A stretch of 64,000 bases of DNA. It comes from Actinospineispora spinosispora DSM 44797 (lineage in GTDB: Bacteria > Actinomycetota > Actinomycetes > Mycobacteriales > Pseudonocardiaceae). The notes under the pieces are model-generated. The model had not been told where the DNA came from. It saw only the letters and a list, made by a program, of their open reading frames with translations, and searched no databases. A program made the translations under genes and the position numbers. Each line of letters opens with the position of its first letter. Position 1 is the stretch's first letter. This document shows, in pieces, positions 16,673 to 25,087 of the stretch. The stretch spans positions 29,481 through 93,480 of the forward strand of contig NZ_AUBB01000033.1 in NCBI RefSeq assembly GCF_000429025.1, written 5' to 3'.

Positions 16673-17880
16673 GCACCTCCCTGGACCGGACGCACGTCGT
16701 CCTGCTCGGCGCGGGCTACGCCTCGATCTGGGCGTACCGGGCACTCACCCGCCGGTTGCCGCGCCGGGTGCGCATCACCGTCGTCGAGCCCCAGCCGATG
16801 CATGTCTTCCACGGCTGGACCGGCGAGGTGCTGTCCGCCGAGCTGCCCCCGGACGCCCAGTTCAGCCCGGTCTCCGAGGCACTGCCCAAGGCCGAACACG
16901 TGCGCGGATGGGCCCGCGGCGTGGACCGCGAGACCCGGACGGTCACGGTGGAGCTCGTGGACGGCGGCCAGGCGCACCTGCACTACGACCACCTCGTCGT
17001 CGGCATCGGAGCGGTCGAGGAGCTCGACTCCGTCCCCGGCCTGCGGGAGCACGCGTTCTCGCTGCGTGAGGCCGGCCGGACCGCGACGCTGTCCGCGCAC
17101 CTGGACGAGTGCATCGCCGAAGCCGCCGCGGTCGAGGCATCCGAGGAGCGGGCCAGGCTGCTGCACGTCGTGCTGGCCGGCGCGGGGCTCGCCGGGATCG
17201 AGGCGTCGGTCGCCGTCGCCCAACGGCTCGCCAAGGCCGGCGCGAACGGCGCGAAGGTGACCCTCGTCGGGTCCTCCACGACCCTGGCGCTCGAACTGTC
17301 GCCCACGCTGCGCGACCGGGTCACCGAGGAGCTGGCGCGCAACGACGTCCGGGTCGTCGCCCCGGCTCGCGTCGCCGCCGTCACCCCGGACGGGGTGAAG
17401 CTGGACGACGGCTCCTGGCTCCCCAGCGCGACCACGATCGCCTCGGTCGGCAATCGGGCACACCCGTTGGCCGGCCTCACGGACCTGGCGACCGACGCCG
17501 CCGGGCGGCTGAGGACCGACGAGTACCTGCGGATCGAGCCCCGCATCTGGGCGGGCGGCGACGCCGCGTGTGTGCGCACGTCGGTGGGTGGGGTCTGCCC
17601 GAAGGACGCGGGCTGGGCGATCGGGCAGGGCAGCTGGCTGGGCCGCAACATCGCGCGAACGATCCTCGGCCGACCGCCGAAGCGCTTCACCTGGATGAGC
17701 GCGGGGGTCACCGCCGGGTTCGGCGCCGGGCACGCGGTCCTCGACACCTGGGGCATGCCCGTCCGGGGTCGGCCGGCCTGGCTGTCGCGTGCCGCATTCT
17801 TCGCCTTCTACCTACCGTCGCGCCGGCAGCTGCTGCGAGTGCTGTGGCTGCTCGCGCGGCGCCGCCTGTCCCGATCGTGA
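16669..17880 (+). CDS. NDH-2-like FAD-dependent oxidoreductase
   Basis: 403 residues. The FAD-binding Rossmann motif is at the N-terminus (VVLLGAGYASIWAYRAL), an NAD(P)H motif is in the middle (VVLAGAGLAGIEASVAVAQR), and the FAD-contacting WAGGDAACV lies near 300. This is the layout of type II NADH dehydrogenases and related pyridine nucleotide-disulfide oxidoreductases. A C-terminal amphipathic/hydrophobic segment (AAFFAFYLPSRRQLLRVLWL) fits membrane association. In this operon it could oxidise or reduce a prenyl-derived product, or pass electrons to the P450 (inference). Confidence 0.82.
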   Translation: MSTSLDRTHVVLLGAGYASIWAYRALTRRLPRRVRITVVEPQPMHVFHGWTGEVLSAELPPDAQFSPVSEALPKAEHVRGWARGVDRETRTVTVELVDGGQAHLHYDHLVVGIGAVEELDSVPGLREHAFSLREAGRTATLSAHLDECIAEAAAVEASEERARLLHVVLAGAGLAGIEASVAVAQRLAKAGANGAKVTLVGSSTTLALELSPTLRDRVTEELARNDVRVVAPARVAAVTPDGVKLDDGSWLPSATTIASVGNRAHPLAGLTDLATDAAGRLRTDEYLRIEPRIWAGGDAACVRTSVGGVCPKDAGWAIGQGSWLGRNIARTILGRPPKRFTWMSAGVTAGFGAGHAVLDTWGMPVRGRPAWLSRAAFFAFYLPSRRQLLRVLWLLARRRLSRS

Positions 17881-18956
17881 CCACCAGCCGGATGGACGGA
17901 CCGCCCGTGCCGATCTCCGCCACCGACGCCGGCTCGCACCGGACACCGGATCCGCTCGCCGTCGCCGCCACCATCCGTGGCCTCGTCCTGCCCGCTCAAC
18001 GGCGGTACGTCGAGCAGCTCATGCCGTCGGTCGCGCACGTCGTCGGCTACCACGTTGGCTGGCTCGACGAGAACGGGAACGACGCCATCGGCCGTGCCGG
18101 CAAGTCGGTGCGACCGGTGATCGCGGTGCTCGCGGCGCGGGCGGCCGGGCTGCGGGAGACGGTGGCGGTACGGGCCGCCGTCGCCGTCGAGATGGTGCAC
18201 CACTTCTCCCTGCTGCACGACGACGTGATCGACGGCGACCGCGAGCGCAGGCACCGGCCGGCCGCGTGGACCGTCTTCGGCACACCCGCCGCGATCCTGA
18301 CGGGCGACGCCCTGCTCGCCGGGTCGGTGCAGCTGATCGCCGAGATCGGCGGCGGCCACGGCCGTCGGGCGACCGAGCTGCTCGTGGCCACCGTGCAGGA
18401 ATTGGTACGCGGTCAGTCCCTCGACGTCGCCTTCGAGCGGCGACGCTCCGTGACACCGGACGAGTACTCGGACATGGTGCACGGCAAGACGGCTTCCCTG
18501 CTGTCCTGCGCGGCGTGCCTCGGCCCGGTGCTGGCCGGAGCGCCGGACTCGGTGACCGGCGGGTTCGCCGCCTTCGGCTCGCACCTGGGAATGGCCTTCC
18601 AGCTCGTCGACGACCTGCTCGGCATCTGGGGGGACCCGGCCAACACCGGCAAGCCCGTGCTGGCCGACGTCCACCGACGGAAGAAGTCCGCGCCGGTCCT
18701 CGCCGCGCTGAACTCGGGCGAATCCGGTGCGCGCCGGCTGGCCGAGCTCTACGACCGGCCGCACGCGCTCGATGCCGACGAGGCCGGCGAGGCGGCGCAC
18801 CTCATCGAGCAGTGCGGCGGCAGGCATTGGGCCGAGGCCCAGGCCGCGCGGCACACCGAGTCCGCGCTCGCCCGGCTTCGGTCGGTCGGCGCCGACCCGG
18901 AGCAACTCACCACTCTCGCCGCGCTGACCAGCCACTTCCTCCGGCGCGACCGTTGA
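17877..18956 (+). CDS. Polyprenyl diphosphate synthase (FPP/GGPP type)
   Basis: 359 residues from a GTG overlapping the previous stop (GTGA). It has GKSVRP at 75-80 for IPP binding, the first Asp-rich motif HDDVIDGD at 114-121, GDALLAGSVQLI, and the second motif LVDDLLGIWGDPANTGKP. An extra N-terminal stretch of about 25 residues precedes the fold. The enzyme condenses IPP with allylic diphosphates; the DDLLGIWGDP form is common in actinobacterial GGPP synthases, but product length is not certain. Confidence 0.9.
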   Translation: MTTSRMDGPPVPISATDAGSHRTPDPLAVAATIRGLVLPAQRRYVEQLMPSVAHVVGYHVGWLDENGNDAIGRAGKSVRPVIAVLAARAAGLRETVAVRAAVAVEMVHHFSLLHDDVIDGDRERRHRPAAWTVFGTPAAILTGDALLAGSVQLIAEIGGGHGRRATELLVATVQELVRGQSLDVAFERRRSVTPDEYSDMVHGKTASLLSCAACLGPVLAGAPDSVTGGFAAFGSHLGMAFQLVDDLLGIWGDPANTGKPVLADVHRRKKSAPVLAALNSGESGARRLAELYDRPHALDADEAGEAAHLIEQCGGRHWAEAQAARHTESALARLRSVGADPEQLTTLAALTSHFLRRDR

Positions 18957-18979
18957 CCTACAGCTGACAGAGGTGGAAC

Positions 18980-21900
18980 GTGTTCAGACTCGACCACGAT
19001 GCCCAGGCTCGACGGGCCGCGCTGCTGGCGCACGATGCCCAGTTCGCGGCCGCATGTCCGTCGGACGAGGTCACGGAGGCGATCAGGCGGCCGTCGCTGC
19101 CGCTGACCACGCTCCTGGAGACGGTGATGACGGCGTACGCGGATCGGCCCGCGCTCGGTGAGCGTGCCGTCGAGCTCGTCGTCGACCCGGTCACCGGGCG
19201 GACCACACGGCGTGCGCTCCCCCGGTTCGACACGGTCAGCTACGGCGAGCTGTGGCGGCGGGCGGGCGCGGTCGCCGCCGCCCTGCACCACGACGAGCAC
19301 GATCCGGTGCGGGTCGGCGACCGCGTGGCGACGCTCGGCTTCACCAGCGGTGACTACGCCACGATCGACCTGGCCTGTGTCCGGCTCGGTGCGGTCGCCG
19401 TGCCGCTGCAGGCGGGCTCCTCGACCGGCCAGCTGCTTCCCATCCTCGGCGAGACCGAGCCCCGGGTCCTCGCGGTCGGCCTGGAGCAGCTGGCGACGGC
19501 GGTCGAGGTCGTCGAGTCCGGTAGCTCGATCCGACGGGTCGTGGTGTTCGACCACCACCCGGATGTGGACGACGAGCGGGACCGGCTCGACGCCGCCCGC
19601 GCCCGCCTCACCGCGTCGGGCCACGACGTGGTGATCGGGTCGCTGCCGCGGCTGCTCGACCGGGGGGCCACGCTGCCGCTGGCGCCGGACCTCGACGCGG
19701 ACGAGGACCGGCTCGCCCTGTTGATCTACACGTCCGGTACGACCGGTCTGCCCAAGGGCGCGATGTACCCGGCGCGGCTGGTCGCGCAGCTGTGGCGCGG
19801 GTTCTTCCCCGAACGGCCCGGGCTTCCGCTGATCGATGTCGCCTATCTGCCGATGAGTCATCTGGCCGGCCGCGCGGTGCTGTTCAGCACGCTGGCAAGG
19901 GGCGGGACGTCGTTCTTCACCGTGCGCAGCGATCTGTCCGCTCTGTTCGAGGACATCGCGCTCGTCCGGCCGACCGTGATGATGCTCGTTCCCCGCCTCT
20001 GTGACCTGCTGTATCAGCGCTACCAGGCGCAGCTCGGTGTCGACGGTGCCGAGGAGTCCGGGCTGAAGGCGCACCTGCGTGACACCGTGTTCGGCGGCCG
20101 CGTCCTGTGGGCGGTGTGCGGATCGGCGCCGTTGTCGACGGAGCTGACGGACTTCGTCGGCTCCACGCTCGGCGTCCCGTTGTCGGACGGCTACGCCTCG
20201 ACCGAGGCGGGCGCGGTGCTGTTCGACCGCCGCGTGATGCGCGAGCACGTGGTCGACTACCGCCTCGACGACGTGCCGGACCTCGGCTATTTCACGACCG
20301 ACTCGCCGCACCCGCGCGGCGAGCTGCTGATCCGGTCGAGCACCCTGATCCCCGGCTACTTCAACCGCCCGGACGCCACCGCCGAGGCGTTCACCTCCGA
20401 CGGCTTCTACCGCACCGGCGACATCGTCGCCGAGGTCGCACCGGACGAGCTGACCTACCTCGATCGGCGCACGAACATCCTGAAGCTGTCCCAGGGTGAG
20501 TTCGTCGCGATCTCCCGGCTGGAGGCGTTGTTCGTCGCCAGCCCGGTGGTCCAGCAGATCTACCTCTACGGCAACAGCGAGCGCGCCTACCTGCTCGCGG
20601 TGGTCGTGCCCACACCCGAGTCGCTCGCCGAGGTGGATCACGACGTGCACCGCGTCGCCTCGCTCGTGCGGGACTCGCTGCGGCGGATCGCGGGCGCCGA
20701 GGGACTGGAAGGGTACGAGGTTCCTCGGGACCTGCTGATCGAGACCGAGCCCTTCACCCCGGAGAACGGGCTGCTGTCCGCGGTCCGGAAGCTGCAGCGC
20801 CCCACGCTCGACGCTCGTTACGGCGCCCTGCTCGAACGTCGCTACACCCAGGCCGCCGAGCGCGAAGCGGCCGAGCTGCGACGGCTGACCGCCACCGGGC
20901 GCGATCAGCCGGTGCTCGACACCGTCCTCGCCTCGGTCCGGGCGGTACTCGACGTCACGGCCGAGGAGATCACCCCGGACCTGCGGTTCATCGACCTCGG
21001 CGGCGACTCGCTGTCCGCGCTGAGCCTGTCGAACCTGCTGCGCGAGATCTTCGCGGTGGACGTCCCGGTCGGCGTCGTCGTCAGCCCTGCCGGCGACCTG
21101 CGTGCCCTGGCCGGCTACCTCGAACGCGCCCTCGGGCCGGGGAGCGGGCCCACCGCCGCCACCGTCCACGGCCCCGACCTGACCGAACCGCGGGCTCGTG
21201 ACCTCACCCTGGACGGCTTCCTCGACGCCGAGACACTCGACGCGGCCGCGAACCTGCCGAAACCGGCCGGGCGTGCCAGGACGGTCCTGCTGACCGGCGC
21301 GAACGGCTACCTCGGCCGGTTCCTCTGCCTGGAGTGGCTGCGGCGGCTCGGGCCCGAGGGCGGAACCCTCATCTGTGTGGGCCGTGGCGGCGACGACGAG
21401 GCCGCCCGCGCCCGGCTGGACGCGGCGTTCGACAGCGGCGACCCGGACCTGCTCCGGCGCTACCGCGAACACGCCGGCTCCACACTGACCGTGCTGGCAG
21501 GCGACCTCGCCGAACCCCGCTTCGGACTCGAACGCGAGACCTGGCAACGCCTCGCCGACACGGTGGACCTGATCGTGCATGCGGGCGCGTTCGTCAACCA
21601 CGTCCTGCCCTACGCCGAGCTGTTCGGCCCCAACGTCGTGGGCACCGCTGAGGTGATCCGCCTCGCCCTGACCACGACGCTCAAACCGGTCAGCTACGTG
21701 TCCACCGTCGGTGTGCTGACCGGGGCGCCCGCCGACATGGCCGAAGACGCCGACGTTCGGCAGGCCATCCCGGCTCGACGACTCGACGACGGCTACGCGA
21801 GCGGCTACGCGGCCAGCAAGTGGGCGGGCGAGGTGCTGCTGAGGGAGGCACACGATCTGTGTGGTCTTCCGGTCGCGACGTTCCGCTCGGACCTGATCCT

Positions 21901-22450
21901 GGCCCACAGCCACTACGGCGGGCAGCTCAACGTGCCCGACGTGTTCACCCGGCTGGTGCTGAGCCTCCTCGCCACCGGTGTCGCGCCACGCTCGTTCTAC
22001 GCGACCGAGGGGCGCGCGCACTCCGGTGGGCTGCCCGTGGACTTCGTGGCCAGGGCCGTCACCGCTCTCGGCGCCGCCACGGTGAAGGGCTGCGAGACCT
22101 ACAACGTGATCAACCCGCACGACGACGGGATCTCCTTCGACACCTACGTCGACTGGCTCGTCGAGGCGGGCCATCCGATCACCCGGATCGACGACCACCG
22201 CGCGTGGCTGACCCGCTTCGAGGCCGCCCTGCGCGCGCTGCCACCGCGACAGCGGCACCACTCCCTGCTGCCGTTGCTGCACGCGTTCGCCGAACCCACG
22301 CACCCGGTCGCCGGCTCCACCGTCCCGACGAGCCACTTCCGGGCCGCGGTGCACGAGCTGGCCCTCGACCCGACCGGCGACATCCCGCACGTCACACCCG
22401 CCCTGATCCACAAGTACCCCGCGGACCTGACCCGCCTAGGCCTGTTGTGA
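18980..22450 (+). CDS. car: Carboxylic acid reductase (A-PCP-R)
   Basis: 1156 residues from GTG 18980, slightly shorter than typical CARs (about 1170). Domains in order: adenylation (about 40-640) with IYTSGTTGLPKGAMYP near 250 and DGYASTEAG near 400; carrier domain with Ser677 in LGGDSLSA; reductase domain with TGANGYLGRF near 771 and YAASK at 942-946. It reduces a carboxylic acid to an aldehyde with ATP and NADPH, and needs a phosphopantetheinyl transferase not present in the window. Its place after the terpene genes suggests it reduces a P450-made terpenoid acid (inference). Confidence 0.93.
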   Translation: MFRLDHDAQARRAALLAHDAQFAAACPSDEVTEAIRRPSLPLTTLLETVMTAYADRPALGERAVELVVDPVTGRTTRRALPRFDTVSYGELWRRAGAVAAALHHDEHDPVRVGDRVATLGFTSGDYATIDLACVRLGAVAVPLQAGSSTGQLLPILGETEPRVLAVGLEQLATAVEVVESGSSIRRVVVFDHHPDVDDERDRLDAARARLTASGHDVVIGSLPRLLDRGATLPLAPDLDADEDRLALLIYTSGTTGLPKGAMYPARLVAQLWRGFFPERPGLPLIDVAYLPMSHLAGRAVLFSTLARGGTSFFTVRSDLSALFEDIALVRPTVMMLVPRLCDLLYQRYQAQLGVDGAEESGLKAHLRDTVFGGRVLWAVCGSAPLSTELTDFVGSTLGVPLSDGYASTEAGAVLFDRRVMREHVVDYRLDDVPDLGYFTTDSPHPRGELLIRSSTLIPGYFNRPDATAEAFTSDGFYRTGDIVAEVAPDELTYLDRRTNILKLSQGEFVAISRLEALFVASPVVQQIYLYGNSERAYLLAVVVPTPESLAEVDHDVHRVASLVRDSLRRIAGAEGLEGYEVPRDLLIETEPFTPENGLLSAVRKLQRPTLDARYGALLERRYTQAAEREAAELRRLTATGRDQPVLDTVLASVRAVLDVTAEEITPDLRFIDLGGDSLSALSLSNLLREIFAVDVPVGVVVSPAGDLRALAGYLERALGPGSGPTAATVHGPDLTEPRARDLTLDGFLDAETLDAAANLPKPAGRARTVLLTGANGYLGRFLCLEWLRRLGPEGGTLICVGRGGDDEAARARLDAAFDSGDPDLLRRYREHAGSTLTVLAGDLAEPRFGLERETWQRLADTVDLIVHAGAFVNHVLPYAELFGPNVVGTAEVIRLALTTTLKPVSYVSTVGVLTGAPADMAEDADVRQAIPARRLDDGYASGYAASKWAGEVLLREAHDLCGLPVATFRSDLILAHSHYGGQLNVPDVFTRLVLSLLATGVAPRSFYATEGRAHSGGLPVDFVARAVTALGAATVKGCETYNVINPHDDGISFDTYVDWLVEAGHPITRIDDHRAWLTRFEAALRALPPRQRHHSLLPLLHAFAEPTHPVAGSTVPTSHFRAAVHELALDPTGDIPHVTPALIHKYPADLTRLGLL

Positions 22451-22479
22451 CACCTCACGGACCGTCGGTTTACTAATAG

Positions 22480-22492
22480 ACCGACAGTCGGT
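22480..22492. promoter_or_regulatory. Dyad ACCGAC-A-GTCGGT, TetR-type operator
   Basis: Perfect 6-bp arms between car and the following gene, with a related ACCGTCGGT at 461-469 of the same stretch. It is typical of TetR operators, but the nearest TetR genes are more than 20 kb away. Confidence 0.5.
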
Positions 22493-22526
22493 ATGTTCCT
22501 TGAATCGGTGAGGCGAGAGGGACATC

Positions 22527-23519
22527 ATGGGCGGCGGTCGTGAGGTACTGGTCCTGGGCGCACGGGGGTCGCTCGGCGCGCTGTGCGTCGAGGCGTTCCG
22601 AGCCTCGGGGTGGCGGACGGTCGCGGCGAGCCGGCGCGCGGCACCCGGCTTCCGGCAGCTCGACCTGACCGAGCCCGACACCGCGGCCCCCGCGATCGCC
22701 CAGGCCGACGTCGTCGTCAACACGGTGCCCGACCCTCGGCTCGGCGCGGAGCGGCTGGTGCTGCGGGACGGCGGCGTGCTGATCAACCTGTCCGCGATGC
22801 CCGCCGCCTCGGCGACCGAGCTCCGATCGGACGCCGGGCCGGCACGCGGCGCGGTCCTGATGAACGCCGGCGTCGCGCCCGGGGTCACGAACCTCCTGGC
22901 GGCGGACCTGGTGGCCGCTCACCCGGACGCCGACGAGCTGGAGATGGTGTTCACGATCAGCGCGGCCAGCACCGCGGGTCCGGCGGGTGCGTCGTTCGTC
23001 CACCGGGGCCTGACCGGACGTGTCCACCACCGGACCACGACCGTGACCCTGCCCGCGCCGTTCGGTGCGCGGCGCTGTCTGGGGTTCGCCGAACCCGACG
23101 GCGGCTGGCTGACCGGCACGAACCCGGCCGTCCGGCCCTACGTCTGTTTCTCGGAACCCGGCCTGGCGCGACTCATGCTCGCCCTGAACGGCGCCAGGCT
23201 CCTGTCCCGGCTGCCGAGGGCGGCACTGCGGTCGCGTCCGCTGCGCGGCGATCGGGCGGCGAGCAGCGAACCCGTCGCCCACTGGGTGGCGGCGTATCGA
23301 GACGGCAGACGTCTCGGCGTGCGCACGCTCGAAGGCACCGGTGACTACCGGATGGCCGCGGCGAGCGCCGTGGTGTTCGCCGACGCACTGCTCGGTCTGC
23401 CCGCGCTCGCGCCCGGCGTGCACAACCCCGAGGAGCTGTTCACCCTCCCCCGGCTGCGCGGCCCGCTGAGCGAGGCGGGCATCCGCACGGTCGAGCACAC
23501 CGTGTCAGCTCCGGCGTAG
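22527..23519 (+). CDS. Saccharopine dehydrogenase-like NAD(P)-binding protein
   Basis: 330 residues; GAGAGG precedes ATG 22527. The Rossmann start EVLVLGARGSLGALCVEAFR is followed by ADVVVNTVPDPRLG and VLINLSAMPAAS, then VLMNAGVAPGVTNLLAADLV, a layout seen in saccharopine-dehydrogenase/homospermidine-synthase-like reductases. Exact reaction unknown. It lies 76 bp after car behind its own operator-like dyad, so it may be a separate unit or a late-acting reductase of the terpenoid cluster. Confidence 0.7.
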   Translation: MGGGREVLVLGARGSLGALCVEAFRASGWRTVAASRRAAPGFRQLDLTEPDTAAPAIAQADVVVNTVPDPRLGAERLVLRDGGVLINLSAMPAASATELRSDAGPARGAVLMNAGVAPGVTNLLAADLVAAHPDADELEMVFTISAASTAGPAGASFVHRGLTGRVHHRTTTVTLPAPFGARRCLGFAEPDGGWLTGTNPAVRPYVCFSEPGLARLMLALNGARLLSRLPRAALRSRPLRGDRAASSEPVAHWVAAYRDGRRLGVRTLEGTGDYRMAAASAVVFADALLGLPALAPGVHNPEELFTLPRLRGPLSEAGIRTVEHTVSAPA

Positions 23520-23822
23520 ACAGATCACCGCGATCACCGCGAGCGGCACGGTCAGACCGGCGACGACCAGGCGCCCGTCACCTTCGGTGGCCCAGGTCGC
23601 CACGGTGGTCTGGGTGTATGCGTACACGGCGCCCGCCGCGGCCACCGCCCACAGGAACTGCGCGGGCGTCCCGCCACCGATCAACGAGTCCAGCAGCAGC
23701 ACCGCGCCGCAGAACCACAGGCCGAGACCGACCAGGTGCACACCGCTCGCGCCGAACGCCGTCATCAGCAGGACGCCGAGGGCCACCAGCAACGAACCCA
23801 ACCGCGCCATCGTCGCCGCCAT
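23505..23822 (-). CDS. Small integral membrane protein, unknown
   Basis: 105 residues from ATG 23822 (GTG 23858 would give 117; ATG 23810 is also possible). Four hydrophobic helices: GSLLVALGVLLMTAFGASGV, LVGLGLWFCGAVLLLDSLIG, AQFLWAVAAAGAVYAYTQTT and LVVAGLTVPLAVIAVICL. No family recognised. Its end overlaps the previous rightward gene by 15 bp. Confidence 0.65.
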   Translation of the reverse strand: MAATMARLGSLLVALGVLLMTAFGASGVHLVGLGLWFCGAVLLLDSLIGGGTPAQFLWAVAAAGAVYAYTQTTVATWATEGDGRLVVAGLTVPLAVIAVICLRRS

Positions 23823-23992
23823 CGCATGATCGTCGCAGGTCGCGATGCGCGCGGCCACAGAACCACCGGAAACGTAAAACCACGTTGTGCACCCATCGGA
23901 GTTTCTTGACGCCCCGCGTTGGCCAACTTACGCTGGCAATTGATCAGAGCACTTGTCCCGCTCGTGGCCCGACGGATTCAGGTGGACCTGGA

Positions 23993-25087
23993 ATGGCGCC
24001 GATCGTCCTCGATTACCAGGTGTCCGTGGAAGCGACGGGCAGCGCGGCCCGAGCGGTCTGGAACGAGCTGGCGGCGGACCATCCGGATGCGCCTCTCTCC
24101 CGAACCCCGAGATGGATCGACTGCATCTGTGACTGCGATTCTTTCACCGATGAGACGTTGTTGTTCCGCGGCGGCGACGGACGTCGAATAGTTTTCCCCC
24201 GGCTCGGCGTGCCACGCGTTCCCGGGGTTTTCGCCTCGCCCTCACGGCACTGGAACATCGGCGCCGACGCGCACGGCTTCCTGGCCGAGGGCGGGCCGCT
24301 GTCCCGCGCGGAGACCGCCGCGCTGGTACGCGCGGTGCACCGGAACTCCGGGATGCGCACCAGGATCGTCGTGGGCGGCGACGACGTCGCGGACTGGGAT
24401 CCGGCGGTGCCGGACGGGACCTACTACACCGCGCGTACCGCCCAGACCCTGGACCTGACCGGCGGCTTCTCCACCGTCTGGGCCGACCGGTTCACCGGCA
24501 AGGTCCGGTCGCACTCCCGTAAGGCACACCGGCGTGGCGTCACCGTCGAGTCGGACACCACCGGCCGGCTGGTCCCCGTCTTCTATCAGCTGTACCGCAG
24601 CTCGGTCGACCGGTGGGCGCGGGCGCGCAACTACCCGCTGCCCCTCATGCGCTTCCTGTCCCATCGTCAGCACCCGATGAGCAAATTCGAGAAGGTCGCC
24701 CGGAATCTGGGCGAACAATGCACGGTGTGGATTGCGCGACTGCACGGTGAGCCGATTGCCGGCCTGATCGTTCTGTCCGGCGGCCGTCGCGCCACCTATT
24801 GGCGCGGGGCCATGGACAAGGACCTGGCGCGGGGCACCGGCGCCAACGAGATTCTGCACCGGCACGCAATCGAGGCGGCGTGTGAGAGCGGCGGACGCAG
24901 CTATGACTTCGGTTTGTCCCAGACCGATGACCTCCGCAGGTTCAAGGCCTCGTTCGGGGCGGTCGAGGTTCCGATTCGCACCTATTACTTCGAGAAGGTC
25001 CGCACCGCGAAAGCCGGATCCGCCGGTTACGACAGGACCAAACGAGTGATCATCGCCGGCGTTCGGCTGGCGCGGTCGGTCAGATAG
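23993..25087 (+). CDS. FemAB/BioF2-type GNAT acyltransferase
   Basis: 364 residues from ATG 23993. The second half is a FemAB-like GNAT (BioF2-like acetyltransferase) domain: KVRSHSRKAHRRGVTVE, then LYRSSVDRWARARNYP, CTVWIARLHGEPIAGLIVLSGG, TYWRGAMDKDLARGTGANEI and DFGLSQTDDLRRFKASFGA. Such proteins modify peptidoglycan or exopolysaccharide precursors, or make N-acyl amino acids. The 3' end overlaps the convergent MurJ-like gene by 8 bp. Its 5' half is less GC-rich than its neighbours. Confidence 0.75.
   Translation: MAPIVLDYQVSVEATGSAARAVWNELAADHPDAPLSRTPRWIDCICDCDSFTDETLLFRGGDGRRIVFPRLGVPRVPGVFASPSRHWNIGADAHGFLAEGGPLSRAETAALVRAVHRNSGMRTRIVVGGDDVADWDPAVPDGTYYTARTAQTLDLTGGFSTVWADRFTGKVRSHSRKAHRRGVTVESDTTGRLVPVFYQLYRSSVDRWARARNYPLPLMRFLSHRQHPMSKFEKVARNLGEQCTVWIARLHGEPIAGLIVLSGGRRATYWRGAMDKDLARGTGANEILHRHAIEAACESGGRSYDFGLSQTDDLRRFKASFGAVEVPIRTYYFEKVRTAKAGSAGYDRTKRVIIAGVRLARSVR

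Noticed and set aside
18749..22411. 1220-codon open frame on the minus strand across car
   Set aside because: It is antisense to a complete carboxylic acid reductase whose motifs are all in the + frame; long antisense frames are expected at this GC content. Its product has no recognisable domain.
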